A stretch of 54,875 bases of DNA, from the NCBI GenBank assembly GCA_021604405.1, contig BQJA01000010.1, positions 1 through 54,875 of the forward strand, written 5' to 3'. This document shows positions 27,370 to 34,965 of this stretch, one piece after another. Made by a program: the position numbers and the translations under genes. The notes beneath the pieces were generated by a model. That model did no database searches, was not told the DNA's origin, and was given only the letters and a program-made list of their open reading frames with translations. Each line of letters begins with the position of its first letter. Within the stretch, counting starts at the first letter, position 1. This DNA comes from Nitrosomonas sp. (GTDB lineage Bacteria > Pseudomonadota > Gammaproteobacteria > Burkholderiales > Nitrosomonadaceae).

Positions 27370-27942
27370 ATGCCATATAATCTACCCAATTTACTTACCT
27401 GGCTACGAATTCTTGCGATTCCATTATTTGTAGGAATTTTTTATTTGCCGCCAACCCTATTGTCTTATGAGAAGCAAAATCTGGTTGCGACAATTATTTT
27501 TGCAGGTGCGGCGATTACAGACTGGCTGGATGGTTATCTAGCCCGGGTGTTAAACCAGATTTCTGCATTTGGTGCATTTCTAGACCCTGTTGCTGACAAG
27601 CTCATGGTAACGGCGGCATTAATTGTTTTGGTATATTTGGAGCGATTAGATGCGCCAATTGCCTTAATTATTATCGGCCGTGAAATTACTGTGTCCGCAT
27701 TACGTGAGTGGATGGCGCAGATAGGCAAGTCAAAAAGTGTAGCCGTTTCTTTTCTGGGGAAGATTAAAACCACATCACAAATGATTGCGATTCCTTTATT
27801 GTTATACCATGACAATATCGGAGAAAATTTTAACGCGCATGTAGTTGGAACATGGCTGATATACCTAGCCGCTGTCTTGACATTATGGTCTATGGTGTTT
27901 TATTTAAAAGCAGCGATGCCGCATGCACTAAAGCGCGGGTGA
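27370..27942 (+). CDS. pgsA: CDP-diacylglycerol-glycerol-3-phosphate 3-phosphatidyltransferase
   Basis: An integral membrane enzyme that makes phosphatidylglycerol phosphate, the committed step to phosphatidylglycerol and cardiolipin. The 190-residue protein has about five transmembrane helices and the CDP-alcohol phosphotransferase signature DWLDGYLARVLN followed by GAFLDPVADK, that is D-x2-DG-x2-AR-x8-G-x3-D-x3-D, complete. The gene follows uvrC by 160 bp, the conserved proteobacterial order uvrC-pgsA. In many relatives tRNA genes follow pgsA; none is visible here. Confidence 0.94.
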   Translation: MPYNLPNLLTWLRILAIPLFVGIFYLPPTLLSYEKQNLVATIIFAGAAITDWLDGYLARVLNQISAFGAFLDPVADKLMVTAALIVLVYLERLDAPIALIIIGREITVSALREWMAQIGKSKSVAVSFLGKIKTTSQMIAIPLLLYHDNIGENFNAHVVGTWLIYLAAVLTLWSMVFYLKAAMPHALKRG

Positions 27943-28370
27943 CGGGTATTGGTTAAAACTTGCTCGCTTTCTGTGTTTTTTATAGCATGTTTTCGCAGTT
28001 TGCCGAACTGAAGCTTGCTGCGTTTATATAACAGAAAGTCGTTTCATCTATTTGATTGCAAAGCTGATATTTCCCGTGCAGCCACGAAGCAGCACATGCG
28101 TGACTTGTATGCGGCGGCTGATCAGTGCGTCTGACCGTATTTTCCTTATCCCATCTGTTGTATACGAATGTCCAGCGTCAATATATGCGCCGATTCAGGA
28201 ATAATGATCGAAAAACGGTTTTGTTTGTGCAATCCGCTTGAGTGGTTAGAAGGTTAGAAGCCAAAGTGCGTGTCATTTAGTTTTCATCGTTCATTGTTAG
28301 ATTTAAATTTGCTGATGTATTGTTTTAAGCGGCATAATGCAGATTAAAACATTTCAATGAGAAAAACAGA
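27943..28370. other. Intergenic region between pgsA and the histidine kinase
   Basis: 428 bp with no recognised gene. I looked for the Gly/Cys/Leu tRNA cluster that often follows pgsA and saw no cloverleaf or GGTTCGA T-arm. The last 100 bp are A/T-rich (TTAGATTTAAATTTGC) and are the likely promoter area of the kinase gene. Confidence 0.5.
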
Positions 28371-29858
28371 ATGTTAAGTGAAGACAATGAGCAACTTTCC
28401 ATTAAATTAAATAAGAAGGGATTCAGGCTGCATGATAGCTTAAAGGAAATTAACTGCCTTTATGAAATCCGGCACAACATCGGCTTGGAATTATCAATGG
28501 AGAATGTTTGCCAGCAGATATTTAAACATCTTCTGCCGGCAATGCAATACCCGGATAACGCTTCTGCTGTGATTGAAATTGATGGTAAGCGAATCAGCTC
28601 CAGAAACCATGACCAATATGTTACCCATGCGTTGAAATCGGAGATACGCGTTAATGGAAAAAAATGCGGTCATTTGAGTGTTTTCTATTCTGAAGATAAG
28701 CCGTTTCTCGTATGGGAAGAACAGCGACTGATTGATGCGATTGCGAGTGATCTGGCCAGATGGCTTGAACGTAAACAAGTCGATGAAATATTGCGTGAGC
28801 GATTAAAAGAAATCACTTGCCTATATGAAATTCGCCGTGGGATGAGCTCGGAACTGTCAATTGATAAAGTCTGCCAAAATATCTTTACCCATTTGATACC
28901 GGCGATGCAATTTCCGGAGATTACGACAGCTGTTGTCGAACTCGATGGTCAACGATTCGACTCCAGAAATCATGAGCAGGATCTTGCAAGTGAGCTGTCA
29001 TGGGTGACGAGATCTGACGACAAAGTATGTTTTGAATGTTACAAAAAGAGTGGTTCTATCGGGCATATTTTACAGTCAAAGATTAGAGTTAATGGAAAAG
29101 TGCTTGGCCGACTCAGTGTTTTCTATCCTGAAGACATGCCGTATTTGATACTCGAGGAGCAGAAGCTTATCGATGCTATTGCCAGTGATCTGGAAACATG
29201 GCTCGAGCGTAAACATCTGGAACAAGCGTTGGTATCGGTTGCGGAAGAGCAGCAACATATGATCGGGCAGGAACTGCATGATAATCTTGGCCAACAAATT
29301 GCTGCCATTAGTTATCAGGCCAGGGCGCTGGAGAAAAAAATATCGGTCTCCGGAAACGAGGATTTAGCCGCTGTTGCTGCTTCCATAGCAACGCAAGCGC
29401 AAACTGCGGTGAAACAGGTTAAGCAACTCGCACAGGGATTGCTGCCATTTAAACTGGAAGCGAATGGGTTGACCGCGTCGCTGCAAGTACTGGCGTCGCG
29501 AATTGCCGCGACGTATGCGATTACCTGTGACTTTTTATGTGAAAACGAGATCGTGGTTAAAGATAAGTATCTTTCGCTTAATCTGTATCGGATTGCGCAG
29601 GAAGCTGCCAACAATGCAATACGGCATGGTGGTGCGAGGCATCTGATAATTTCGTTAAGTTTGTCTGAGGGAAAACTATGCTTGTCGATATGTGATGATG
29701 GCTGTGGTTTTTCCGGTGTTTATGAACAAAATGAAGCGACACAAGGGATGGGTATAAAAATTATGCAATATCGTGCTAAACAGCATGGTGCGAGGCTGAA
29801 ATTTCTGCGACGTGACGAAGGTGGCACGGAAGTAAGAATGGAAATGCAACTGGTTTAA
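28371..29858 (+). CDS. Cytosolic sensor histidine kinase with duplicated sensor domain
   Basis: A 495-residue kinase without transmembrane segments. The N-terminal part holds two related GAF-like units, each starting LKEI-CLYEIR and containing VCQ-IF-HL-PAMQ-P, SRNH-Q, IRVNGK and LIDAIASDL--WLERK. The second unit has about 26 extra residues with VCFECYKKSG that the first lacks. The transmitter is of the NarX/DegS (HisKA_3-like) type, with the phospho-acceptor His303 in GQELHDNLGQ, an N-box in RIAQEAANNAIRHGG and the G-box DDGCGFSG. The response regulator starts 2 bp after its stop, so they are a pair. The signal is unknown and must be intracellular. Confidence 0.88.
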   Translation: MLSEDNEQLSIKLNKKGFRLHDSLKEINCLYEIRHNIGLELSMENVCQQIFKHLLPAMQYPDNASAVIEIDGKRISSRNHDQYVTHALKSEIRVNGKKCGHLSVFYSEDKPFLVWEEQRLIDAIASDLARWLERKQVDEILRERLKEITCLYEIRRGMSSELSIDKVCQNIFTHLIPAMQFPEITTAVVELDGQRFDSRNHEQDLASELSWVTRSDDKVCFECYKKSGSIGHILQSKIRVNGKVLGRLSVFYPEDMPYLILEEQKLIDAIASDLETWLERKHLEQALVSVAEEQQHMIGQELHDNLGQQIAAISYQARALEKKISVSGNEDLAAVAASIATQAQTAVKQVKQLAQGLLPFKLEANGLTASLQVLASRIAATYAITCDFLCENEIVVKDKYLSLNLYRIAQEAANNAIRHGGARHLIISLSLSEGKLCLSICDDGCGFSGVYEQNEATQGMGIKIMQYRAKQHGARLKFLRRDEGGTEVRMEMQLV

Positions 29859-29859
29859 T

Positions 29860-30516
29860 ATGTCAACTTCAAAAGCAAAAGTAATGTTAGTGGATGATCA
29901 TGCAATGTTGCGGCATGGCATGGCAATGGTCATCAATATGGAGCCTGATATGGAAGTGTTCGCAGAAGCTGACGACGGCAGCGAGGCACTTGCATTGCTC
30001 AGAAAAGACGACGCGATTGATATTGTGCTATTGGATATAACTCTTAAAACTGTCTCTGGTCTGGAAGCGATAAAAAATATACATGCCTATTTTCCAGAGT
30101 TGCCAGTGCTGTTTGTTTCCATGCATGATGAAATGGTTTATGCCGAACGTGCTTTACGAGCCGGTGCGCGTGGCTATATTATGAAACAAGAGCCTGGTGA
30201 GGTGCTGGTAAATGCGATTCGCGAGGTGCTGAAAGGCAATGTTTTTCTGAGTAAGAAGATGCATGAAAAATTACTGAACCGAATGGCTACCGGCGGTGCA
30301 GAGCCTGAGCAATTGATCAACACCCTGACGCCTAGCGAGTTTGAAGTGCTGCATTTGATTGGATCAGGTCACAGCAGCCAGGAAATAGCCAAGCTACTCA
30401 GCCGGAGTATTAAGACGATTGAGACACATCGCTTTAATATCCGTACGAAATTGAAACTGAAAGATAGTGCGGATTTGATACGTTATGCTACACGCTGGAT
30501 TTCAGAAGAGCATTAA
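29860..30516 (+). CDS. NarL/FixJ (LuxR-type) response regulator
   Basis: A 218-residue regulator. The receiver domain carries VDDH near residue 11, the phospho-acceptor Asp59 in LLDITLK, SMHD and the conserved Lys in GYIMKQEPG. The C-terminal LuxR helix-turn-helix is LTPSEFEVLHLIGSGHSSQEIAKLLSRSIKTIETHRFNIRTKLKL. It is the partner of the kinase at 28371-29858. The three promoter-like regions downstream share paired boxes resembling the TTTCC-type heptads bound by BvgA/EvgA relatives, so it is the leading candidate to control the exported paralogues; that link is inference. Confidence 0.92.
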   Translation: MSTSKAKVMLVDDHAMLRHGMAMVINMEPDMEVFAEADDGSEALALLRKDDAIDIVLLDITLKTVSGLEAIKNIHAYFPELPVLFVSMHDEMVYAERALRAGARGYIMKQEPGEVLVNAIREVLKGNVFLSKKMHEKLLNRMATGGAEPEQLINTLTPSEFEVLHLIGSGHSSQEIAKLLSRSIKTIETHRFNIRTKLKLKDSADLIRYATRWISEEH

Positions 30517-30672
30517 GAAAACGCGGTTATCAGGATGAGTCCGGAAGAAAAATACTGAAGGTGATAGAACAAATTATAGATCCTGAGGAGAGAACCCGAG
30601 CTCACTTCTCGCAGACCGCCTGTGGCTCGGCGCTTGTGCATCTTTTGTTACCGTTTTTAACATGATTGATAT

Positions 30673-30741
30673 CTAAGGGTTTCCCTTAGTGTAAAACAAT
30701 AGTTTCCCTAATAGGCAGCAATGTATTGACTGAGCTAGTAT
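30673..30741 (+). promoter_or_regulatory. Shared promoter architecture, copy 1
   Basis: Box 1 is a perfect palindrome, CTAAGGGTTTCCCTTAG (30673-30689). Its GTTTCCC core (30679-30685) is repeated at 30702-30708, a 23 bp period. Exactly 27 bp later is TAGTAT (30736-30741), a likely -10. No good -35 hexamer is present at the expected distance, suggesting activator dependence. The start codon of the first paralogue begins 36 bp after the first base past... the hexamer end (ATG 30777). The same layout recurs at 31472 and 32207. Confidence 0.7.
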
Positions 30742-30776
30742 ATGCCTACGTTAATCAACTTGGAGCTGTTACTATT

Positions 30777-31193
30777 ATGAAAAACTTTACAGGAAATTAT
30801 TTCGCAATAATAAGTTTTTTAATCGCTAGCGTATTGATGAGTTCTTCTGCAGTTGCTTACAATGACAGTGACAATCTTGATCATGTCGCTTTGGCTGCTA
30901 AACATGAAAATATGGCAAAAGAAATGCAAGGCAAGATTGCGCAACAACAAGATATCTTAAAGAACAAACCGCGCACCAGTCATTTAGGAAGAAACGGACA
31001 TCGCATTAAAAAGCGTGTTATGTCTAGAATTCAGAAATACGAAAAAGTAGCAGAAGAAAATTATGCGAAAGCTGAATATCACACAAAAATAGCTGCACGG
31101 GAGGCTGGTCTGGAATCAGTTGCGCAGCCCGGTCAAGCTGATGGTCAAATAAATAAAGCAAAGAAAAATTTAATTAAAGAAAACTCTTTGTAA
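30777..31193 (+). CDS. Small secreted protein, paralogue 1 of 3
   Basis: A 138-residue exported protein of unknown function. Residues 1-27 are a signal peptide (IISFLIASVLMSSSAVA, cleavage before YNDSD). The mature part is charged and helical with two signatures shared by all three paralogues: LDHVALAAKHENMA near the start and ENYAKAEYHTKIAA near the end, with KPRTSHLGRNGHRIKK between them. ATG 30777 is chosen over an upstream in-frame start because GGAG (30762-30765) precedes it and it gives the signal peptide. A strong terminator follows at 31312-31352. I know no named family. Confidence 0.8.
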   Translation: MKNFTGNYFAIISFLIASVLMSSSAVAYNDSDNLDHVALAAKHENMAKEMQGKIAQQQDILKNKPRTSHLGRNGHRIKKRVMSRIQKYEKVAEENYAKAEYHTKIAAREAGLESVAQPGQADGQINKAKKNLIKENSL

Positions 31194-31311
31194 AAAAATA
31201 CCCATTGAACTGACTTCAGGTCTAGTCTGATAGTCGCTTATGCGAATTGGCTATTCTTGGTTAGATCTGAGACGAGAACAAGTTATCATGAATTCTTTCC
31301 CTTTTGATGAT

Positions 31312-31352
31312 ATGTGCTAGTGTTGATCCGAACAGCTAGCACATCCTTTTTT
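31312..31352 (+). terminator. Strong intrinsic terminator after paralogue 1
   Basis: ATGTGCTAG (31312-31320) pairs perfectly with CTAGCACAT (31336-31344), extended internally by TGTT/AACA with one unpaired G, and is followed by CCTTTTTT. It ends transcription about 120 bp after the first paralogue, separating it from the second transcription unit. Confidence 0.85.
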
Positions 31353-31440
31353 CAGTTCACATATTTCTACCGTTATTTAAAATTTTTTTGGTGATTTTCG
31401 CAGGCGCATGGCTTGTTTGTGCATTAAACACGGCCTACGT

Positions 31441-31464
31441 CAGTTTTCCCGGAATGGAAAATTG
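31441..31464. promoter_or_regulatory. Extra inverted repeat upstream of copy 2 promoter
   Basis: CAGTTTTCC (31441-31449) and GGAAAATTG (31456-31464) flank a 6-bp spacer, with TTTTCC/GGAAAA pairing perfectly. It sits just upstream of the first GTTTC box of copy 2 and resembles the TTTCC motif in that box, so it may be an additional binding site for the same regulator. Confidence 0.4.
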
Positions 31465-31471
31465 ACTAATG

Positions 31472-31534
31472 GTTTCCATTAAAAAAAAACAATAGTTTCC
31501 CTCATATACTTTGGTATTCCAGGTAAGTTAATAT
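31472..31534 (+). promoter_or_regulatory. Shared promoter architecture, copy 2
   Basis: Box 1 GTTTCCA (31472-31478) lies in CTAATGGTTTCCATTAA, a near-palindrome. Box 2 GTTTCCC is at 31495-31501, again 23 bp later. After 27 bp comes TAATAT (31529-31534). The distance from this hexamer to the ATG at 31570 is the same as in copy 1. Between the boxes the sequence is nearly pure A before ACAATA, matching copy 1 in that last segment. Confidence 0.7.
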
Positions 31535-31569
31535 GAACTTATATTAATCTCTTCGAGGGGTATTGCAAC

Positions 31570-32025
31570 ATGAAAAAAGAAATAACAAACCATTTTGCAG
31601 TTTTTCCATTATTTGGCTTATTGGCGATTGGTGCGCCAATAAATCTTCCTGCTGCCGTTATAAATATTGAGTCAAAGGTTTACCAGGGTAATAAAAGTAC
31701 TTTGGATCACAAAGCATTGGCTAAACGCTATGAGCGTATCGCCAGAAAGATGCAAACGCAGGTAAAAGAAGAGCAAGAAGCGTTGTTAATGGATGAAGAG
31801 GATAGCAATTACACGGGGATTAAAGAACGGCATCTTAATTCAAGCAAATTGATAAAAATTCGTGGATGCAAGCATGCCGTCAAGGAAAATTTAGAAAAAG
31901 CGGCTTATCACCGCAGTATGGCTGCGGAAAAGGCAAACCAGGGTGCGGTTATGAACCCCGGTCAAGTTAATATGCAACTGAATAATGTAAAAAAAGAATT
32001 AGAAAGTAATATGCATTCGCTATAA
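31570..32025 (+). CDS. Small exported protein, paralogue 2 of 3 (divergent)
   Basis: A 151-residue relative of the neighbouring genes. The N-terminus has a weak signal-like hydrophobic region (VFPLFGLLAIGAPINLPAAV), so export is likely but less certain than for the others. It keeps LDHKALAKRYERIARKMQ and ENLEKAAYHRSMAAE, and shares a C-terminal NPGQVNMQLNNVKKEL with the PGQADGQINKAKKNL of paralogue 1. The middle has diverged: the KPR-S--G motif is replaced by an acidic stretch and a single Cys appears in KIRGCKHAV. GAGGGG precedes ATG 31570. Function is unknown. Confidence 0.78.
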   Translation: MKKEITNHFAVFPLFGLLAIGAPINLPAAVINIESKVYQGNKSTLDHKALAKRYERIARKMQTQVKEEQEALLMDEEDSNYTGIKERHLNSSKLIKIRGCKHAVKENLEKAAYHRSMAAEKANQGAVMNPGQVNMQLNNVKKELESNMHSL

Positions 32026-32036
32026 AAAAGAGAATT

Positions 32037-32094
32037 CAAATCTAATCAAACGGATGGGATTTTAAACATCGGTTTGATTAGATTCCTCTTTTTT
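32037..32094 (+). terminator. Strong intrinsic terminator after paralogue 2
   Basis: AATCTAATCAAAC (32039-32051) pairs perfectly with GTTTGATTAGATT (32072-32084), and GATG/CATC extends the stem inward beyond a G-G mismatch. CTCTTTTTT follows. It lies 14 bp after the stop of paralogue 2 and isolates that gene as a single transcript. Confidence 0.88.
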
Positions 32095-32206
32095 ACAGGG
32101 TATTTTCACTAACATGTAAGAAATGTTCGCTCGCAACGCAAGTAATTATGGCTGTTCAAGCAATTCCCAGGCCGCGGCCAGTTTCCCGGCAGCGCCACAC
32201 CTAATG

Positions 32207-32269
32207 GTTTCACTTATAAGAAAATAATAGTTTCCCCGGTATACATCTCGATAATAGCTGAATTAGTAT
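32207..32269 (+). promoter_or_regulatory. Shared promoter architecture, copy 3
   Basis: Box 1 GTTTCAC (32207-32213) is preceded by the same CTAATG as in copy 2. Box 2 GTTTCCC is at 32230-32236, 23 bp later, followed by exactly 27 bp and TAGTAT (32264-32269). Another GTTTCCC at 32181-32187 lies 26 bp upstream of box 1. The start codon follows 28 or 34 bp after the hexamer depending on which ATG is used. Confidence 0.7.
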
Positions 32270-32296
32270 GGGCGGCATTAACCAGCGGGGACTGTT

Positions 32297-32701
32297 ATGA
32301 CCATGAAAACAGAAATTGGAAAGTGGATTACGCTTGTATCATTGTTCGCCCTATTGGCAGCCTGTGCTTCAACGGATTCTGTTACTTCTACTCAGAATAC
32401 AGAAACACTTAGTAACATTCAGGACGGCGGAAGTAATATTGATCATATTGCTTTAGCGGAACATCATGAGAAATTGGCCGACGATTTCCAAACCAAGGTG
32501 AAAGAGCAGGAAGAAGCACTTAAACATAAACCACGTTCCAGTTACTTCGGTAAACATGGGCGGAATGTTAAATCCCATGTTGCATATAAAATACGAGAAT
32601 ATAATAAAGCCATACAGGAAAATTTAGAAAAAGCATCGTATCACCGAAAATTGGCTGCTGAGCAGTTCAATCGAGAATCAGCTGCACAGGCCTCAAGATA
32701 A
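32297..32701 (+). CDS. Small lipoprotein, paralogue 3 of 3
   Basis: A 134-residue paralogue that carries a lipoprotein signal: hydrophobic WITLVSLFALLAAC with the lipobox LAAC, followed by AST, so the mature protein is lipid-anchored, probably in the outer membrane. After a Ser/Thr/Gln linker it has IDHIALAEHHEKLADDFQTK, KPRSSYFGKHGRNVK and ENLEKASYHRKLAAE, matching the other two copies. The C-terminal PGQ segment of the other two is missing. ATG 32297 (GGGGA upstream) or ATG 32303 is the start. Function is unknown. Confidence 0.82.
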   Translation: MTMKTEIGKWITLVSLFALLAACASTDSVTSTQNTETLSNIQDGGSNIDHIALAEHHEKLADDFQTKVKEQEEALKHKPRSSYFGKHGRNVKSHVAYKIREYNKAIQENLEKASYHRKLAAEQFNRESAAQASR

Positions 32702-32956
32702 TGGGTTTAAAAATATAATATGATCAAAAATTTACTTATTTAATAATGCCCGCTGACAAAGCGCCTCTCACATTATCAATCTTGTAAAGTTTGTTATCTA
32801 ACCGTATTCACGCATCGTGCGTGTATGAAGCTTGTTGACGTACTTGGGAAGCTACTTATGTATGTACAAGCGATGCATTGAAACAAAGTGTGTCGGTTTG
32901 TTGCTATATTTACAACTCAGTTTGTTCGGCCAATCTAGCCAAGGGAGTGAATTTAC

Positions 32957-33571
32957 GTGAAATTTCCTGATTTTTATCAACTTGTCCCGGTTATACGTAC
33001 TCATGATCCGTTTGCAGCAATGCTTGGCGCTTCCCGTGATGGCGTGCTAGAGTATCATTATGCTGATGCAGTACGCTTGGCTGGTCATTCCTGTCCTACG
33101 GTCGCTGGTGCATTCCTGATTGGCCGGGCAGCCTTGTCCGCACTGTATCCGGATGGCCTTGCCGAGCGCGGTAATATTGCTGTGCATGTACCCGCGCCAG
33201 AAGATGAAGGAACGATGGGTGTTATGGCGCAAATACTCACATTACTTACCGGCGCTGCTTCCGGCAATGGGTTTCAGGGTCTTCGCGGACGGTTCAGGCG
33301 CAAGGGACTGATGACTTTTGCTGAACAGCATGAGGGCGAGGCCTTTATCTTCAAGCGTATCGATAATAATGCCCGCGTAGCGGTGACACTTGATGTTTCC
33401 CGGGTGCCGGCTGATCCGGCTCAGGGAGAACGCATGATGGCTATTTTGCAGGATTGCGCAGATGGCGCACAACAAACTGCCTTCGCGGAGGCCTGGCAAG
33501 AACGTGTACGATGCCTGCTACTTGAATTTGCCGATGATCCACGGGTGGTGCATGTTTCGCATTTAAACTAA
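32957..33571 (+). CDS. FmdE-like domain protein, function unknown
   Basis: A 204-residue soluble protein. The segment YADAVRLAGHSCPTVAGAFL, followed by IGRAALSALYPDGLAERGNIAV, resembles the FmdE domain, named for a gene in archaeal formylmethanofuran dehydrogenase operons, where a GH-CP motif near the N-terminus forms a metal site. Only this N-terminal His-Cys pair is seen; the C-terminal zinc-finger extension of archaeal FmdE is absent. GGGAG lies before GTG-free ATG 32957. There is no molybdenum or methanofuran gene nearby, so the role is open. The assignment rests on motif resemblance. Confidence 0.55.
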   Translation: MKFPDFYQLVPVIRTHDPFAAMLGASRDGVLEYHYADAVRLAGHSCPTVAGAFLIGRAALSALYPDGLAERGNIAVHVPAPEDEGTMGVMAQILTLLTGAASGNGFQGLRGRFRRKGLMTFAEQHEGEAFIFKRIDNNARVAVTLDVSRVPADPAQGERMMAILQDCADGAQQTAFAEAWQERVRCLLLEFADDPRVVHVSHLN

Positions 33572-33826
33572 CCGTTTTATCATTAGTTCCTTTGATAGTG
33601 TTTGGCCGGTGGAAGGTGCGATTATTGCACGCAACAGCCGGAATTATTTGCAGATACGACAAATGTATAAGACAAAAGTGATGGTTTTAGACGGCAAATG
33701 TTAACCCTTGTTCGAATGCGCAACAAGTTTTTTTATTTTCAGCATGCAAATTTCTTATATACCGGTTATTTTGTGGTGCGAGAATAAGATACCCGATGAC
33801 AGCGGCGCAGTAAAAACAATTAAGGT

Positions 33827-34909
33827 TTAATTTTGTTTATCTGGGGTTGTTCTTACAGTAATGTTTTGTAGACGTTCCGCTGCACCAGATACGGCCTTAT
33901 TTGCGATGTCCTGAACTTTTTCATAGGCTTTTTCCTGTTGCAGGTTGAGTTTTTCAATTTGTTTGGTTTGTTCTTTTACAAGCGTCTCAAAGGCGGAAAT
34001 TTTTGCTGTGAGGACATTTATTTCTCCTTCAAAACCTTTCTTCAGTAGCTCCTCTTTTTGTGCAAATTCTGCAGTGAGCCTTTCCTTGATTTCCTGAACC
34101 GCGGATTCTACCGTCGCATCAAGCTTTGCCGGGAAAGCGTCTACTTTATCTTGCAGTTCGTTCATTTTTACTTCCCGCTCTGAAACTTCTTTTTCGCGCT
34201 TATTAAGTTCTACAGTTTTTTCCTGATACTTCCTGTCAAATTCCTCATTTCTTAATTCAAGTTCTTTTTCCAGCTTGGCAATTTCATCCGCTAACCTGTT
34301 TTCTTCCAACTGTCTTCGGCGCTTGAGTTGATATTCATACTCTTCATTTTCTCGTTTGCGTTCCTTTTCAATATTGTTTTTTATTTCTTTTTCGATCAAT
34401 TGGCGCGTTGTTTTTTCTTTCTCCCATTGTTCTTTTATTTCTTTTACCTCATTTTCAAGTTTACTTCTTTTTTCAAGAAGTTCATCTTCCAGTTGTTCCC
34501 TTTTTTCGCGCATTACATTATCAAAATCAGTTTTTGCCGTTTTTTGCGCTTCTAAAATAATGGCCAGCTCAGCCGTTGCTTTTTCAACGCCGTAGATCTC
34601 ATTTAACTCAGCTTCTTTTATCTCAATGGCATTTTTCAGGTTTTCATATTTCTCCGCTTCAGCTTCAAGCTTGTCGGACAATGTGGTTAGTTCCTTGTTA
34701 ATTGATACTTTTAATTGATGAATATGTGTGGTCAATGCAGCATCAACAATTTTATCGGAGTCTTCCACAACAGACTTTTGCCTGGCTTCCTGTTTAATTT
34801 TTTCAGGATTCAGATTTTCTTTTTCTTTATTTTTTATCTCAGTGTTGAGCTTTTCAATTAGATCCAGCATTTCTTTCTTGGTATTTTTCATGCTAATTTC
34901 ATCTGACAT
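33827..34909 (-). CDS. Long coiled-coil protein of unknown function
   Basis: A 360-residue, highly charged protein with Lys, Glu and Leu in heptad patterns over most of its length, for example LEKRSKLENEVKEIKEQWEK and ELRNEEFDRKYQEKTVELNK. No signal peptide or membrane segment is seen, so it is cytosolic and probably a filament-like or scaffolding protein. The last 60 residues (VSGAAERLQNITVR) are less charged. GGAG lies 7 bp before ATG 34909; ATG 34891 is an alternative start. It follows the 34966-35601 gene by 56 bp on the same strand. No family could be named; low complexity would make database matches unreliable. Confidence 0.75.
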   Translation of the reverse strand: MSDEISMKNTKKEMLDLIEKLNTEIKNKEKENLNPEKIKQEARQKSVVEDSDKIVDAALTTHIHQLKVSINKELTTLSDKLEAEAEKYENLKNAIEIKEAELNEIYGVEKATAELAIILEAQKTAKTDFDNVMREKREQLEDELLEKRSKLENEVKEIKEQWEKEKTTRQLIEKEIKNNIEKERKRENEEYEYQLKRRRQLEENRLADEIAKLEKELELRNEEFDRKYQEKTVELNKREKEVSEREVKMNELQDKVDAFPAKLDATVESAVQEIKERLTAEFAQKEELLKKGFEGEINVLTAKISAFETLVKEQTKQIEKLNLQQEKAYEKVQDIANKAVSGAAERLQNITVRTTPDKQN

Positions 34910-34965
34910 GCTCAGTCTCCACCCATAGTTTTCTCATATCTATCCAGTGTGTTATTGTGGTCGCG

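Noticed and set aside
27943..28370. Expected tRNA cluster after pgsA
   Set aside because: No acceptor/T-arm pattern was found on either strand.
34328..34928. Plus-strand Phe/Ser-rich frames antisense to the coiled-coil gene
   Set aside because: They are the complement of Lys/Glu-rich codons and have no independent support.
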